Assembly: GCA_914767715.1 (NCBI GenBank)
Contig: OU612075.1
Span: 8,742,001 to 8,806,000 of the forward strand
Length of the DNA: 64,000 nucleotides
Origin: Membranipora membranacea
Taxonomy: Eukaryota; Bryozoa; Gymnolaemata; Cheilostomatida; Membraniporidae
Reading direction: 5' to 3'
In this document: piece after piece, positions 12,001-21,617 of the stretch
Layout: each line of letters starts with the position of its first letter
Numbering within the stretch: position 1 is the stretch's first letter
The notes under the pieces: model-generated
Seen by the model: the letters and a program-made list of their open reading frames with translations, nothing else
The model's database searches: none
What the model was told of the DNA's origin: nothing
Made by a program: the position numbers and the translations under genes

Positions 12001-13025
12001 AAATTGCTGTGACCCACAATGCCATCTTCATACAAATACAGTTTTGTACTGAGAAATCAAAGAATACACTATTTATGATAATATAACACAAAAATACAGA
12101 AATTTGCTACGATCAATACTTTTATATTGATATATACAATAATCACATGGTAATAACTCACATATATTTCTGTGCCAGATGGGACTACCTCATTGAAGAG
12201 AATGAGATCAAAGGGTAAAGTTGTAGAGACACCAGCGTCTTGCCTCTTAGGTAGTTTTTGTGAGTTTGTTACCGTGAACCACGCATCACCTTGTGAATAA
12301 AAAAATGTAGTTATAATAGAGTATAGAGGTTATATTATAACTGTCAATATTTCACGGAGAAGATAGCAATCGTCTAACATGATCGGTGAAATAAAGGATA
12401 GATCCTGGTTTGATTTCATCAACCGATTCATACCACTTTTGCTAGGGGAGTAAATATTAGCTAGATATTAATTTAGCTAGTTGGGTTGATTAAATGTTAG
12501 CTAGAAACATTGTTCACTAGCTGAGGTGGAAGTTTATATAAAATAAAAAGGTTTCTAAACGTAAAAGTTTTCAAACCTGCATGAATTGGTGACCTTTCCT
12601 TCTTTCAAATACTTAACTCCTCTAGGGGTATATAAAGTTAAAAACTTCAATAAGGTCATTAATTTTGTTGTAGCTAAGCAAGGACTAAACCATTCAATTA
12701 AACATCAAAGGTGTGGCAATGTTGGAGCAGCTAAAAACTTTCAACAAGCTGACTTCTTCTCCTACACTATCAAACACACAGATATTTGACTTCTCAAAAT
12801 TCACTTCGACTTACGGCCAAGTGCGAAAACAGGTCTAAGTTAAGAATCATGGGATTATATAAAACCTTTGTAATTATGGCCCTCAAATTCAAATACAAGC
12901 TTTTGGGGCGGAATTATGAACCTAATCAGAAATAAAAAACAAATCGGATGTCTTACCTGAGAATGCTGTGGTGATGCAAAGTGCTACTACAAGTACTATA
13001 ATACTCCACCGTCTGCTATTGTCAT
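1..13025 (-). CDS. Mesh / sushi domain-containing protein 2-like membrane protein (3' partial)
   Basis: Twenty-one minus-strand exons join in frame: 12957-13025, 12162-12289, 11398-11546, 9313-9493, 8751-8894, 8130-8292, 7558-7676, 7094-7229, 6013-6173, 5266-5429, 4716-4872, 4268-4413, 3918-4024, 3441-3611, 2939-3064, 2563-2736, 1818-2006, 1404-1544, 857-1042, 450-639, 1-109. About 1036 residues are visible. Order: signal peptide, NIDO, IPT/E-set-like region, AMOP, VWD, Sushi, one transmembrane helix, short cytoplasmic tail running off the window. This order is that of Drosophila Mesh and related SUSD2-like proteins, which act at cell surfaces and junctions. The role here is inferred from architecture. 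The start is the ATG of the signal-peptide exon. The donor of the fourth exon is ambiguous (9313 or 9292); both keep frame. Introns from about 60 bp to 1.9 kb carry several repeats. Confidence 0.9.
375..420. repeat. Short GTTGGCTCT...AGAGCCAAC hairpin
   Basis: GTTGGCTCTGATCTTATTGG is followed by the inverted CCAATAAGAGCCAAC. This is a small member of the dispersed TAGCCAAT/GTTGGCTCT MITE family seen in the receptor introns. Confidence 0.65.
450..639 (-). other. Transmembrane exon of the Mesh/SUSD2-like gene
   Basis: The exon encodes a Thr-rich juxtamembrane stretch, then a hydrophobic helix ([19 protein letters not shown] and on) and a basic stop-transfer run [10 protein letters not shown]. 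It ends in phase 2 and joins exon 1-109, which encodes the start of the cytoplasmic tail ([10 protein letters not shown]...) and continues past the window edge. Confidence 0.9.
857..1042 (-). other. Sushi (CCP) domain exon
   Basis: A single phase-1 symmetrical exon encodes one complement-control-protein module: first cysteine in VSCGMP, second in [10 protein letters not shown], third in [10 protein letters not shown] and fourth in KADC, with the conserved tryptophan. It is the last ectodomain unit before the membrane. Confidence 0.92.
1818..3064 (-). other. VWD domain exons of the Mesh/SUSD2-like gene
   Basis: Exons 2939-3064, 2563-2736 and 1818-2006 follow AMOP. They encode [13 protein letters not shown], the usual VWD start where YGDPHFxTFDG is expected, a [18 protein letters not shown] strand pair, and the later [16 protein letters not shown] segment. 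The domain has few cysteines, as is common in VWD of SUSD2/Mesh proteins. All three exons are phase 1 to phase 1. Confidence 0.85.
2211..2430. repeat. CATGATTTTT minisatellite
   Basis: Tandem copies of a 10-base unit (TTTTTCATGA) with small variants (CATGATTCTT), clean from about 2284 to 2430 and degenerate before that. It lies in the intron between the exons at 1818-2006 and 2563-2736 of the Mesh/SUSD2-like gene. Confidence 0.95.
3441..4872 (-). other. AMOP domain exons of the Mesh/SUSD2-like gene
   Basis: Exons 4716-4872, 4268-4413, 3918-4024 and 3441-3611 encode an AMOP domain (an extracellular, cysteine-rich module of putative adhesion function). Visible marks are [42 protein letters not shown] and [20 protein letters not shown] followed by RPTKDC. 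These match the family's CPCT, GAGxQCCY and CCLW cysteine signatures in order. Confidence 0.92.
4946..4980. repeat. Fragment of the GCCAATG/GGCTC MITE family
   Basis: Contains GCCAATGTGTTGCCTCTGAT followed by TGGCC, matching the family end sequence. It lies in the intron between 4716-4872 and 5266-5429. Confidence 0.5.
5652..5686 (+). pseudogene. U2 snRNA 5'-end-like fragment
   Basis: Thirty-five bases match the conserved 5' end of U2 snRNA (ATCGCTTCTCGGCCTxTTGG then CTAAGATCAA). There is one substitution and one extra A before GTGT. The branch-site-pairing GTAGTA and everything after it are missing, so it is not a working U2 gene. It may be a truncated retrocopy or the head of a snRNA-derived SINE. 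It sits in an intron of the Mesh/SUSD2-like gene, antisense to it. Confidence 0.7.
7094..7676 (-). other. IPT/E-set-like region of the Mesh/SUSD2-like gene
   Basis: Exons 7558-7676 and 7094-7229 encode a segment beginning [18 protein letters not shown], with later cysteines and a YYLV ending. The 'P-x-x-G-x-x-x-G-x-x-V' start and position between NIDO and AMOP resemble the Ig-like E-set (IPT) region found there in Mesh proteins. The assignment rests on pattern and position only. Confidence 0.55.
8130..9493 (-). other. NIDO domain exons of the Mesh/SUSD2-like gene
   Basis: Exons 9313-9493, 8751-8894 and 8130-8292 encode the NIDO (nidogen-like extracellular) signature. It includes [13 protein letters not shown], then [18 protein letters not shown], then a W-D-G and an AGINLGGD stretch, matching the family pattern of a W-x-x-V segment followed by FQVVLxTDG and a glycine-rich AGxN motif. 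The preceding exons 11398-11546 and 12162-12289 lie where the N-terminal half of the domain is expected. Confidence 0.85.
9864..10542. mobile_element. TTAA-flanked palindromic foldback element
   Basis: Two arms of about 280 bases (about 9864-10150 and 10250-10542) are near-perfect reverse complements around a short AT-rich loop. The outer ends read TTAAGGTAATGTCAAAGACC. TTAA at both ends is the piggyBac-type target duplication, so a non-autonomous TTAA-specific MITE is likely. No coding region. It lies in the 1.9-kb intron between exons 9313-9493 and 11398-11546. Confidence 0.85.
12957..13025 (-). CDS. First coding exon: signal peptide
   Basis: The exon encodes Met-Asp-Asp-Asn, two arginines, then a hydrophobic stretch ([15 protein letters not shown]), which is a typical cleavable signal sequence. 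It ends in a clean GTAAGA donor in phase 1 and continues in frame into 12162-12289. It sets the start of the Mesh/SUSD2-like gene. Confidence 0.85.
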
Positions 13026-14360
13026 CCATAGTTGTCACTTAGACTAATCCTGCTTACCTCCCCATCAACCAAGGAGTAAAAGCTCTTTTACTCCTTGTTT
13101 CAGCACACAATAAGAATGCTATTAAGCAGCTCACTAAGAGAGGGAGATAATAGAAGGAATTAAAATACCAACAGAGTGAAAGTGAAGAATCAACTATATC
13201 TGTGATAGATTTAAATTAGGGCTGTTCATTGATTTATTATTGGAAGATTAATTGACTTGAAGTTTCAATATCAAATTGGAATTAAAATTCCCAAAATTGA
13301 GACTACAACCTAAACAAAGTGCAGGATTTGCCAATGGGACACCTGAAACAAAAATAACGCGGTATTTGATGTTGTAAAATAAGTAGTGGTTAGAAAAATT
13401 ACAAGCTTATACGACGCCAAAGACATGTTGTTCATTAGTTCATATCATATTCAGTTACTTTCATAATGGTTGAACACACATAAACAACTGAATGAGCAGT
13501 TTGTTGTTTGTGGCGCAGCTCTATGATAAGTCAAGTGTTATACTGATAGGTCTTATCTGTCTGCTGTTACAGACGTCGCCCCTACTGTCATGTTTATATA
13601 TAGAGCTTATCGGCAGATTAAAATTCAGCTACCGTGACAGTTTCTGCATATCTAAAGGTGGATAAACTAACATTGGATTGTTTGTCAGTGGATTTGATCA
13701 TATTGCCTTCAGTGGTGTGTCAGAAATATTCATAAGCCTCTAGAGGCACAGGCACTCATATATATTCATATATATTCATGAATTCATGAATATATATTCA
13801 TGAATTCATATCAATGGGCACAGGCATTTGCAGGAGGAAAAAGATTCCCCATACTTGAAATAGCTTAATTTAAACTAGTTAACATTACGCATCCCCATGA
13901 CCTTACATAGACTTCAACATCAGCTACACGGAATTAAGTGTCGGTTGAGGAAATGTTAGCTAGCCACATAAACATTTTGAGATGATTTTGTGAATCACAA
14001 AAATATTGTGCCTGGACAGGATACTACAGAACGCAAACCAGCTTAAGAAATGGGCAGGTAACATAGTGTGTCACTAATAATTCAAAAAATAATAGATGCA
14101 GTCGTTTTGACTAGCCTGGAGAATTTGGCAATGATGTAGTAAGTCAAACGCATAGCTCAAAATGACAGATAAATTTTGAGGGAGGGGGTGAATTGTACCC
14201 AAAAAAGCCGTGAAATTCTAACCGAAACACAGTTTAGAGTGATGAGAGTTCTGACTTCCAAAAATTCAACTAATCATGGCAATAATATTGTACCATGGGT
14301 ATTTTAGGCACATTAGTATGGGTAAATAATAAATACACATAACTTAATTATAATAGTGCA
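13026..14360. other. Upstream region of the Mesh/SUSD2-like gene
   Basis: No gene seen. This is the presumed promoter and 5' UTR region. It includes a palindromic AT tract at 13757-13810 made of ATTCATGAAT and TATATATTCA blocks. Confidence 0.6.
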
Positions 14361-14368
14361 CAAGTACA

Positions 14369-14416
14369 TCCGTGATATATCACGGATATTCGTGATATAT
14401 CACGGATATTCGTGAT
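14369..14416. repeat. Palindromic tandem repeat
   Basis: About two and a half copies of CGTGATATATCACGGATATT; each copy contains the perfect inverted repeat CCGTGATATATCACGG. Confidence 0.9.
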
Positions 14417-14439
14417 ACACTACTATTTATGCTAAAGAC

Positions 14440-14667
14440 AAGAAAAGTTTGTGCAAGTTTTTTGATCAGGCCTCAAAGCTCAAACTCCAAGAAGATGATC
14501 TCGACAGCCTTATGACTAAGCGTACCAAAACACTTGCCCTCCGATATATCCATGACGATGACCACTTTATGGACAACTTTCTTGCTAAATACCCCTCAGA
14601 CAGGTATCGAACAATTAAACACAGAAGTGCCCTTGGTAAAGACTGTTTTTTGAGGCATGCTATCCAT
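14440..14667 (+). pseudogene. Possible retrotransposon-derived coding fragment
   Basis: An open stretch (running on to 14766 into the neighbouring MITE) encodes FFDQASKLKLQ, KRTKTLALRYIHDDDHFMDN and RYRTIKHRSALGKDCF. The pattern of charged residues and histidine resembles the C-terminal tail of some non-LTR reverse transcriptases, but no RT core is present. Low confidence; it could be chance. Confidence 0.25.
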
Positions 14668-15191
14668 ATAGACAGTTTTCTGAGCTCTGATTTAGACCTC
14701 AATTTGAAGTTATCCTCTCTCCAGTTTGGTACTTTTAACCCACGCCTCATAGGAAAAACGTGCTAAAAAGAGGGTTATCTTGAAAACCGCTTGTGTTAGA
14801 ATAAAAATGCTTTTTGATTCAGAATCTGCAGCATTGAAAACTCATATAGACATAGTTTGGGAAATAATTTTTGTTATTTGGATAGTCAATTATAGCATTT
14901 TCTGCCTGTTTTGCGGACAATTTGGCAGAGTTTTTCATGATTTTCATCACTAAAAATAAGATTGATCAACATTCAAGCCTCCAATGATTTGGAAACCCTG
15001 TCTCGCAGGGTTTTCATTGGTACAGACTCTGAATCAAAATCATTTTTATCTTAACATAAGCGGTTTTCAAAATAACCCTCTTTCAGCAGGTTTTTGCAGG
15101 TTTTTCCTATGCAGCGTGGGTTAAAAGTACCGAACCGGAGAGAGGACAACTCCGAATTGAGGCATAAATAAGAGCTCAGAAAACTGTCTAT
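14668..15191. mobile_element. MITE with long terminal inverted repeats
   Basis: The left end ATAGACAGTTTTCTGAGCT is the exact reverse complement of the right end. The inverted similarity runs on for about 180 bases, including CCTCATAGGAAAAACGTGCT and ATTCAGAATCTG versus CAGACTCTGAATC. No coding capacity. A truncated second copy follows at 15308-15745. Confidence 0.85.
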
Positions 15192-15286
15192 TTTAAATGA
15201 TATTCTCTTTTAATCATCCATCAGTGTTTAAACTTATTTTTCCTTGTATGTGCTGGCTCCTTTTCAGTATGAACACCCTTATCTCG

Positions 15287-15308
15287 CAATCAATCAATCA
15301 ATCAATCA
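15287..15308. repeat. CAAT microsatellite
   Basis: Five and a half CAAT units directly before the truncated MITE copy. Confidence 0.9.
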
Positions 15309-15745
15309 CGTCGCATAGGAAAAACGTGCTGAAAAGAGGGTTATCTTGAAAACTGCTTATAATAGGATAAAAATTATTTTTGATTCAGAATCTGCAACAT
15401 TTGAAAACTCATATGGACAAAGTTTGGGAAATAATTTTAGTATTTGGATAGTCAATTATAGCATTTTCTGCCTCTTTTGCGGACAATTTGGCAGAATTTT
15501 TCATGAGTTTCGTCATTAAAATTAAGATTTATCAACATTCAAGCCTCCAATGATTAGGAAACCCTGTCTCACAGGGTTTTCAATGGTGCAGACTCGGAAT
15601 CAAAAATCATTTTTATCCCATCATAAGCGGTTTTCAAGATAACCAAGGAGCAGGTTTTTCCTATGTGGTGTGGGTTAAAAGTACCAAACTGGAGAGAGGA
15701 CAACTCCGAAATGAGGCATAAATAAGGACTCAGAAAACTGTCTAT
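15308..15745. mobile_element. Truncated second copy of the same MITE
   Basis: Direct repeat of the element at 14668-15191, starting at the CATAGGAAAAACGTGCT part of the left arm and ending at CAGAAAACTGTCTAT. The outermost 80 or so bases of the left end are missing. There is a deletion near 15645 relative to the first copy. Confidence 0.85.
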
Positions 15746-17182
15746 TTGAATTATTACAGAACCAAGTTAGTACAGCTTGTGTACAGTATGTGATTGTATC
15801 GATGTAAAAATGTTACCTATTGCGTCATCATTTAAAATGGGCAGCACTCTAATATTACCTTTTTATTTGGTAGATTGGATTGATACACAGCACATTGAAC
15901 ACGCTCGTTATAATTGCGAGGACAACTTTCAATCACCGTGCTTCCATATGTCGATGTGATGCCAATTTTAGGGCTAATTGGCATATGGCAATAGCATTTA
16001 GGCCCGGGGTTCGATGGAAATCGTAAGTGTTCTTCTTTCTAATCGGGAGCGGACAACTCATTCGAACAAAGGGACCATAGTGATACAGAATTTATAATAG
16101 CCTTCATAATGACCAACAAAGCTACTTAGGCTATTATAATCAGTATATTATCAATGTTTGAATGAGAAGCTTAATCATTGACTCCTCTGCTAAACACATC
16201 CGTAAACCCAATGATGATATATCTGTCTCATTGACAGGTTCATGCTATACGGGAGGCCAAGCCATTCTGCCACCCTTTTGGCTGATATTGGTAAAATTGG
16301 ATGTGAAGAAACAGCAGTTACTCCATTATGCATAGCTGCACTTTTACCAGAGATTAAGATACTACCAAAGTGTGTCTACATCAAAGCAATACTGGCTGGA
16401 TGAAGTAAGTAAGATTTATGAAATACCTTGTATAATTAATTCATATTGCTCAATCAAAACGTGACACTCACAAATGTTCTATAGTTGTTCTTCGCTTTCA
16501 AAATTCCTCACCGAACGATTGAACTATAATGTCCATCTGTAGAAATGAACTGCTTTCTGTATGTACTCTTCAGCAGTGCTGCCCGGGTTATTTATAATAT
16601 TCGAGTCGCTTGAATACTGGTCTCATTGATGGAGATTGCCTTGTAAGTTATACAAGTTTTACAAAGTATAGTATAATTACAAAACACAATATGGTGAGCC
16701 AGGATACTGAAGACGTAAATGTTTCTCACAGCTATGCCATGGATACATTCAGGTGGATAGTCAAAAAATGGAATCGGTGGAAATGTTGTCAGAGCCTCCC
16801 AATTATTGAATCATTTTGACTATCGACATATTAATTTTTAATTTCATCTTTTATTGACTTTAGGAGATGGAGGCGGCGACCAGTCATAGATGGAGAGTTT
16901 AGCAGTATCTCCTCACTGCTGTATTTCTGTTCTACACCATTACTCATCAGTAGAGCCCGACGTTTTTGGGAGAATGAATACATCTGAACAGAGATTGAAG
17001 TTACCACCTGACTGGAGAGATTGCGTGCTACGCTAAAGTACAAATGGTGAGCGCATATTTCAGGGTGATACTCAAATCAAAGTTATGTGAAGGTGGAAAT
17101 GTTGTCAAGGTATTCAAAAAGATGATTGTAGATTGACAATAAAAGTATATAAATATATGTGTAAATCCTCTGGTGATAGTAA
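15746..17182. other. Intergenic, no convincing gene
   Basis: No protein gene recognised. Plus-strand splice-like pairs at 16238-16404 and 16864-17046 have no continuous reading frame. Confidence 0.5.
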
Positions 17183-17258
17183 GATGGCGTAATCGGTTAG
17201 AGCGCTTATTGTTCACTGCCAGGCGCTTGGTGTGAGTTCGAGTCCCACTGAGGGAGCC
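17183..17258 (+). repeat. tRNA-derived SINE head
   Basis: A-box-like GATGGCGTAATCGGTTAGAG and B-box AGTTCGAGTCCCAC at tRNA spacing. The 5' and 3' ends do not pair into an acceptor stem, so it is tRNA-derived rather than a tRNA gene. Confidence 0.6.
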
Positions 17259-17372
17259 TTCAATGTTGCTTGTTCCAGCCCCCAGCACCCTCGGGTGGAT
17301 ACCTCTCCTATAAAGCCTCCTAATCATTAAATAATTTCAGAATAAACTTTGATTTTCCTTTTCATTTTCTAG

Positions 17373-17784
17373 GAGTTGCGAACGAAACATAAGTAGAAAG
17401 TTGGGGAGATATCACACAGCCTCTCACAGTTCCCACAATGTACTGGGACATCCAGTGCCTGGAGCTCTTGATAGTTCTGCCGAACCAATTATTCTTTGTG
17501 GTAAGTCATGCGACATCATCTGAATAAAATATTGCAGCGTATTTTCAAGTCATAGAAACTTTCTAGCACAATCCAACCCCTATTTACATACATTCTTCTA
17601 CTCAACTTGTTCCTGATGTTTACCTCTCTGCTGTGATCTGTTTTGCGAGTATTGCAACTTAGGTGTTTTTCCGATGTTTCAGCTGAGGTTTACTTGACGC
17701 GAAAGAGATATGGGCGAGTATCTTTGAAGCAATTACCACTGCCTGTGATATGCAAGATCACTACTGAGTACTGATACAATAATT
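17373..17784 (+). other. Candidate plus-strand spliced exons
   Basis: Segment 17373-17500 has a pyrimidine-rich acceptor (CATTTTCTAG) and a GTAAGT donor. Segment 17683 to about 17784 follows, with acceptor TTTCAG and donor GTAAGT. Joined, they stay open in one frame for about 73 codons to a TGA. The peptide resembles nothing I know, and no in-frame start was found upstream. It could be the end of a small gene, a lncRNA or chance. Confidence 0.22.
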
Positions 17785-20160
17785 GTAAGTCTTTATCTGT
17801 AATATATGGAAAAATAGTAGAGTAGAAGACAAAGGATGACATTAGGTAACTTTGGTAAAAATCTCAAATTAAATGATAATGTAAACTTTGATACCTCTTT
17901 TTTGAATGAAAGCATGTTGGTAACCGTCACATTTCAAATTCAGCAAATAAACTGTTTGCTAACCAGCTTACTGTATATCTTTCTTGAGTTTTCCTGCCTG
18001 CAATTCAACCCTAGAATCATTGTGTGTTCGGAGTTATGCCATTTTTCAGGTGGAGTAGAAAACTCTGCAGATGTGAAATTCAAGATTTTCTGCCTCTATA
18101 AACACAGTTCAGTTAAGATTTAGGCTTTATTGTTTTCCTCCTATTAACTGTGCAAATGTTCTTGAGTTAACAACCAATCTAAGATTACACCTGTGTGTCA
18201 ACTAAAATTTTTGATTCATCAAAGAAATAGGCAATACCATGTACAAATTCAGTAGTGTACATACATGACAAGTTGGTAGACCCAGAAATCAGGAGATCTC
18301 CGCGGACGAACTCCCGTCCCGGAGTACCACTCTTCGCGTCCCACAGTGAAGGTGTAATTTGGCCCTTGTATTCATTTATTATAAGCCAAAACTTGAGCGT
18401 TCATATTATGAAATGCATAATTTTACCTGATTTTTATAAATTATAGTGTTGCACTTTATACCTTTATACGAACGAGAAGAGATAGTATGTTAATAGGCAA
18501 TTACATATAGGTATATGTACTGTGGGGGTAGCAAAACGTAGTTTTTCTTGCAACGAGAAGCTTAAAAAGTCTTCTGGGGGAAGCAAGCTGAAAAAAGGGA
18601 GGAAAAAGGGAGATAGGGAGGAGGTGGAAAATACCCCTAAAAACTGGGAAGCTCCCTACCAAAAAGGGAGACTTGTCAGGTATGGTAGTGTACCAATTTG
18701 CAATGACATTTATTCCTATTTTATTGTAGGGATGGTATTTGTGTACACTCAAGGTATTCTACTAGACTTGAACTGGATATGGCGGTGAAAGTAAACTCTA
18801 TATCTGATCATCAACTTCGTCCTCTCGGACCTAGATGATTTATGGTGTAGTGGCGCAGATGCACGGATTATGAGTACCAACCTTATCCTTAGCGAATTTG
18901 GTAATACATGAACGCACTCTGCCTACATCTGGACTTGAACGCACTCCATCAGGTGTACTGTCTATGCCATTAATAGTTAGTCAATAAAATTTTGGCTTGA
19001 CAGCGACGGGAGTCTATATGATGTAAAGAGGGCGAGTAAATATCGGTCTGCCTTAAATTATTAGCTATTTCAGCAAATATAATACTCATGTAAGGAATAA
19101 TATGTGTATTGGAAAGTAATGGGTTGTCATATATAGACTTATCTTTATTAAACAGTATATTGATAGGACAATATTGCTTCTTTTTCACGTAAGGTTTTTC
19201 AAATGATTTAGATTTGTATTCAGACTTGGCTCAACTGAATTAAATTTTCATTCTTCCCTCTTTTTCTTACAAACTTGTAAATGCGTACACATAGTATTCA
19301 TTACCCAAGAGAAGGGAAGTATGAAATATGTTCCTGGCAGAACAACACATAATTCCAGGGAGTCAGTTGACTTTTCATTTTTCAATGGGAGGGGACAACC
19401 TTTACGTAGTGTCTTAATTTTGTAGGCTAACCAGTGATATCTTCCACTGCTCTGATTACTGGCTTTCATATTTTTGCTCCCATCAAACGTATTTTTTAAA
19501 GTAGGATACAAAATATTTAGTCTTTTAATATTTGCCAATTTCTCTTTTACTTTGAGATTTAAATAAATTTTCTAACTCTTGTACCACTTCTAGTTTTTAT
19601 GTAGAAGTCTCCTATAATCATTCTATAAGAATACCTGACAGTCCTATATCACACCTATAAATTTTCTTCGATTGTATACAAGTGTCCAGTTCATGAAAGA
19701 AGATTATTTTTGGGCCCATTATGAGAGTTGGAAGACTTTGCAAATAAACTAGGCAGTTCGGAGGTTGCTTGCAGTGTGGCACCTGATCAATGAGGTTGGA
19801 TGTCTGCCAAAAGTTTCTATTGCGATAGTAATTGCTGTACCGGGAGTTCTCTCCTGACTCTTGAATAAGATGATGTGATCATTTCTTTACATTTACAGTG
19901 GACTGACTAGGCGGTGTTTAGAATAGACAGAGGAAAATTGCTATCACTCGTTGGCTTCTTTGCCATGTCATCCAACTTCGTACCCTTGATACATCGCCAA
20001 GGTGTATCCTGTGCTCTGCTGCCTTGAATTCTTAACAGGGCACATAGTTATTGCCTGATGCCATAATGCAATTAAGTTCTCGATTCTGCAGCAGGGACCG
20101 AGAACAATCTCCTTTTTTCAAATTCTTTATTTATTCATCAGACTGAGTTTTGAGCATTGG
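17785..20160. other. Intergenic, no convincing gene
   Basis: No recognisable gene. A plus-strand open stretch at 18522-18788 is Lys/Gly-rich with no known motif, and I do not call it. Confidence 0.5.
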
Positions 20161-20162
20161 CA

Positions 20163-20400
20163 ATCACAACAACTATGGTGGTGTAGTGGTTAGGGTGTTG
20201 GACTCATGATCGTGTCAGACTGATCATGGGTTCGAGACCCTGTCCGGTACATTGGCATTGTAAGTTGTCTTCTCATTTCAGATAGAATGTTGGTGAGTCT
20301 ACGGATGGTCAACAGGTGTTGGTGGTGAATTGCAGGTATTGAATGTATATTGTATGTATTGTATGTATTGCAGGTTGCAGGAAATGGTGAAGTTGGTGAT
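20163..20400 (+). mobile_element. tRNA-derived SINE, forward copy of an inverted pair
   Basis: Starts ACTATGGTGGTGTAGTGGTT (A box), then a B box GGTTCGAGACCC, and a non-tRNA body (TGTCTTCTCATTTCAGAT, GGTGAGTCTACGGATGGTCA). The body ends in GTATTG/GCAGGTT repeats. An inverted copy lies at 20690-20942. Confidence 0.8.
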
Positions 20401-20689
20401 CTGTCAACTGGAGACACAGCTGTTGGGGATCCGTCAGCAGCAGTCCCCACAGGTTGGTGTGAAAGCAGCAGTAATCACAGGGATTGGTGAAATGTGGACA
20501 AATAAATCCAGGGGTTATGCTGAAATTAGCAAATATTTTTGGCAGTTTTGAATTCCGTGCACGAATTTTCTCACCAAAAATTTGTAAAACCCCTGCATTA
20601 TTTCTCTCAGGTTTTTACGTCCCCTTAACGACCCTTACCTACTTGCTGTTCCCCCCACAATACTGCTGTCGCACCATATTCTACAACCA

Positions 20690-20942
20690 TATCCATCAAC
20701 CTGCAATACCTGCAACCTACAACCTACAATTCACCACCTAATACTGTGTCACCAACTCCTGCTGTGTACTCCTACTGACTCCCAAACTGTTGACCATCTG
20801 TAGACTCACCAACCCTCCATCTGAAATGAGAAGACAACATACGATGGCAATGTACTGGACAGGGTCTCGAACTCATGACCAGTCTGCCACTGATCTTGAG
20901 TCCAACACTCTAACCACTACACCACCATAGCTGTTGTGATGG
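20690..20942 (-). mobile_element. tRNA-derived SINE, inverted copy
   Basis: The reverse complement repeats the sequence of 20163-20400 with roughly 10 percent difference: CTATGGTGGTGTAGTGGTTA, GAGTTCGAGACCCTGTCC and GTTGTCTTCTCATTTCAGAT. The two copies face each other and could form a long hairpin in RNA or DNA. Confidence 0.8.
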
Positions 20943-21617
20943 ACTAACCTCGAAACTCGGTCTGATGAATAATTTCAGAACCTGAAAAAAAACCATTACC
21001 TACTATAGTAAAGCTCATAGCCCCCTTCACTGCTGCCAACTTCATTGCAATGTGTGCTGTCATAAGAGTATTAAGCCAGCTGAGAACAGTAGTCAGGCCA
21101 GGTATTCGATGCCAATGCCATAGGCAATGGTTCAGACGCTTTAGGAAAGAGGCCAATGAATGAGTTCAAGATGTCAGAAAGACTTCTGCGGCTCTATTCA
21201 AACAAGATGCCTTTTTATAGAACATACTATCATAAATTTTGAGAATTTGAAGTTGAAAGCCGCTTATTATTAAATAGTGATACAAGTGTGGAAAAATTCA
21301 TATCCCAGCAATCAAAGTAAATCTTTAGAAATAAATTTCCATTTCAAATTTTGTATTGGTTTTTATAAAATAAAATAATAATTGATTTGAGCAAAAACAA
21401 GTCAGAATTTGAGAGGATGATCTATCATATTATGCATTTCAATACCAGGTTATTTATGATAAGACAACTTGTGAAGGGTTAAAATTTGAGATGTTTACAA
21501 AATATATTATATTATCCAAAAAAAGGCTATGTGATAAAAAAAATGTTCAGCTATAAAAATTGGTGATTAATAGTCATATAATTATACCGTTTAATAACAG
21601 CACTACTTGTATATAAC
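20943..21617. other. 3' flank of the VWA5-like gene
   Basis: No gene seen. It probably holds the 3' UTR of the VWA5-like transcript at its right end, with a possible ATTAAA signal at 21590-21595 on the minus strand. Confidence 0.5.

Noticed and set aside
17183-17258. Functional tRNA gene
   Set aside because: A and B boxes are present but the acceptor stem does not pair; treated as a tRNA-derived repeat.
18522-18788. Lys/Gly-rich plus-strand open frame
   Set aside because: No known motif and no splice support beyond a possible GTATGG; composition follows a local purine-rich stretch.
20173-20246. Functional tRNA gene
   Set aside because: Same reasoning, and an inverted copy with the same non-tRNA body shows it is a SINE.
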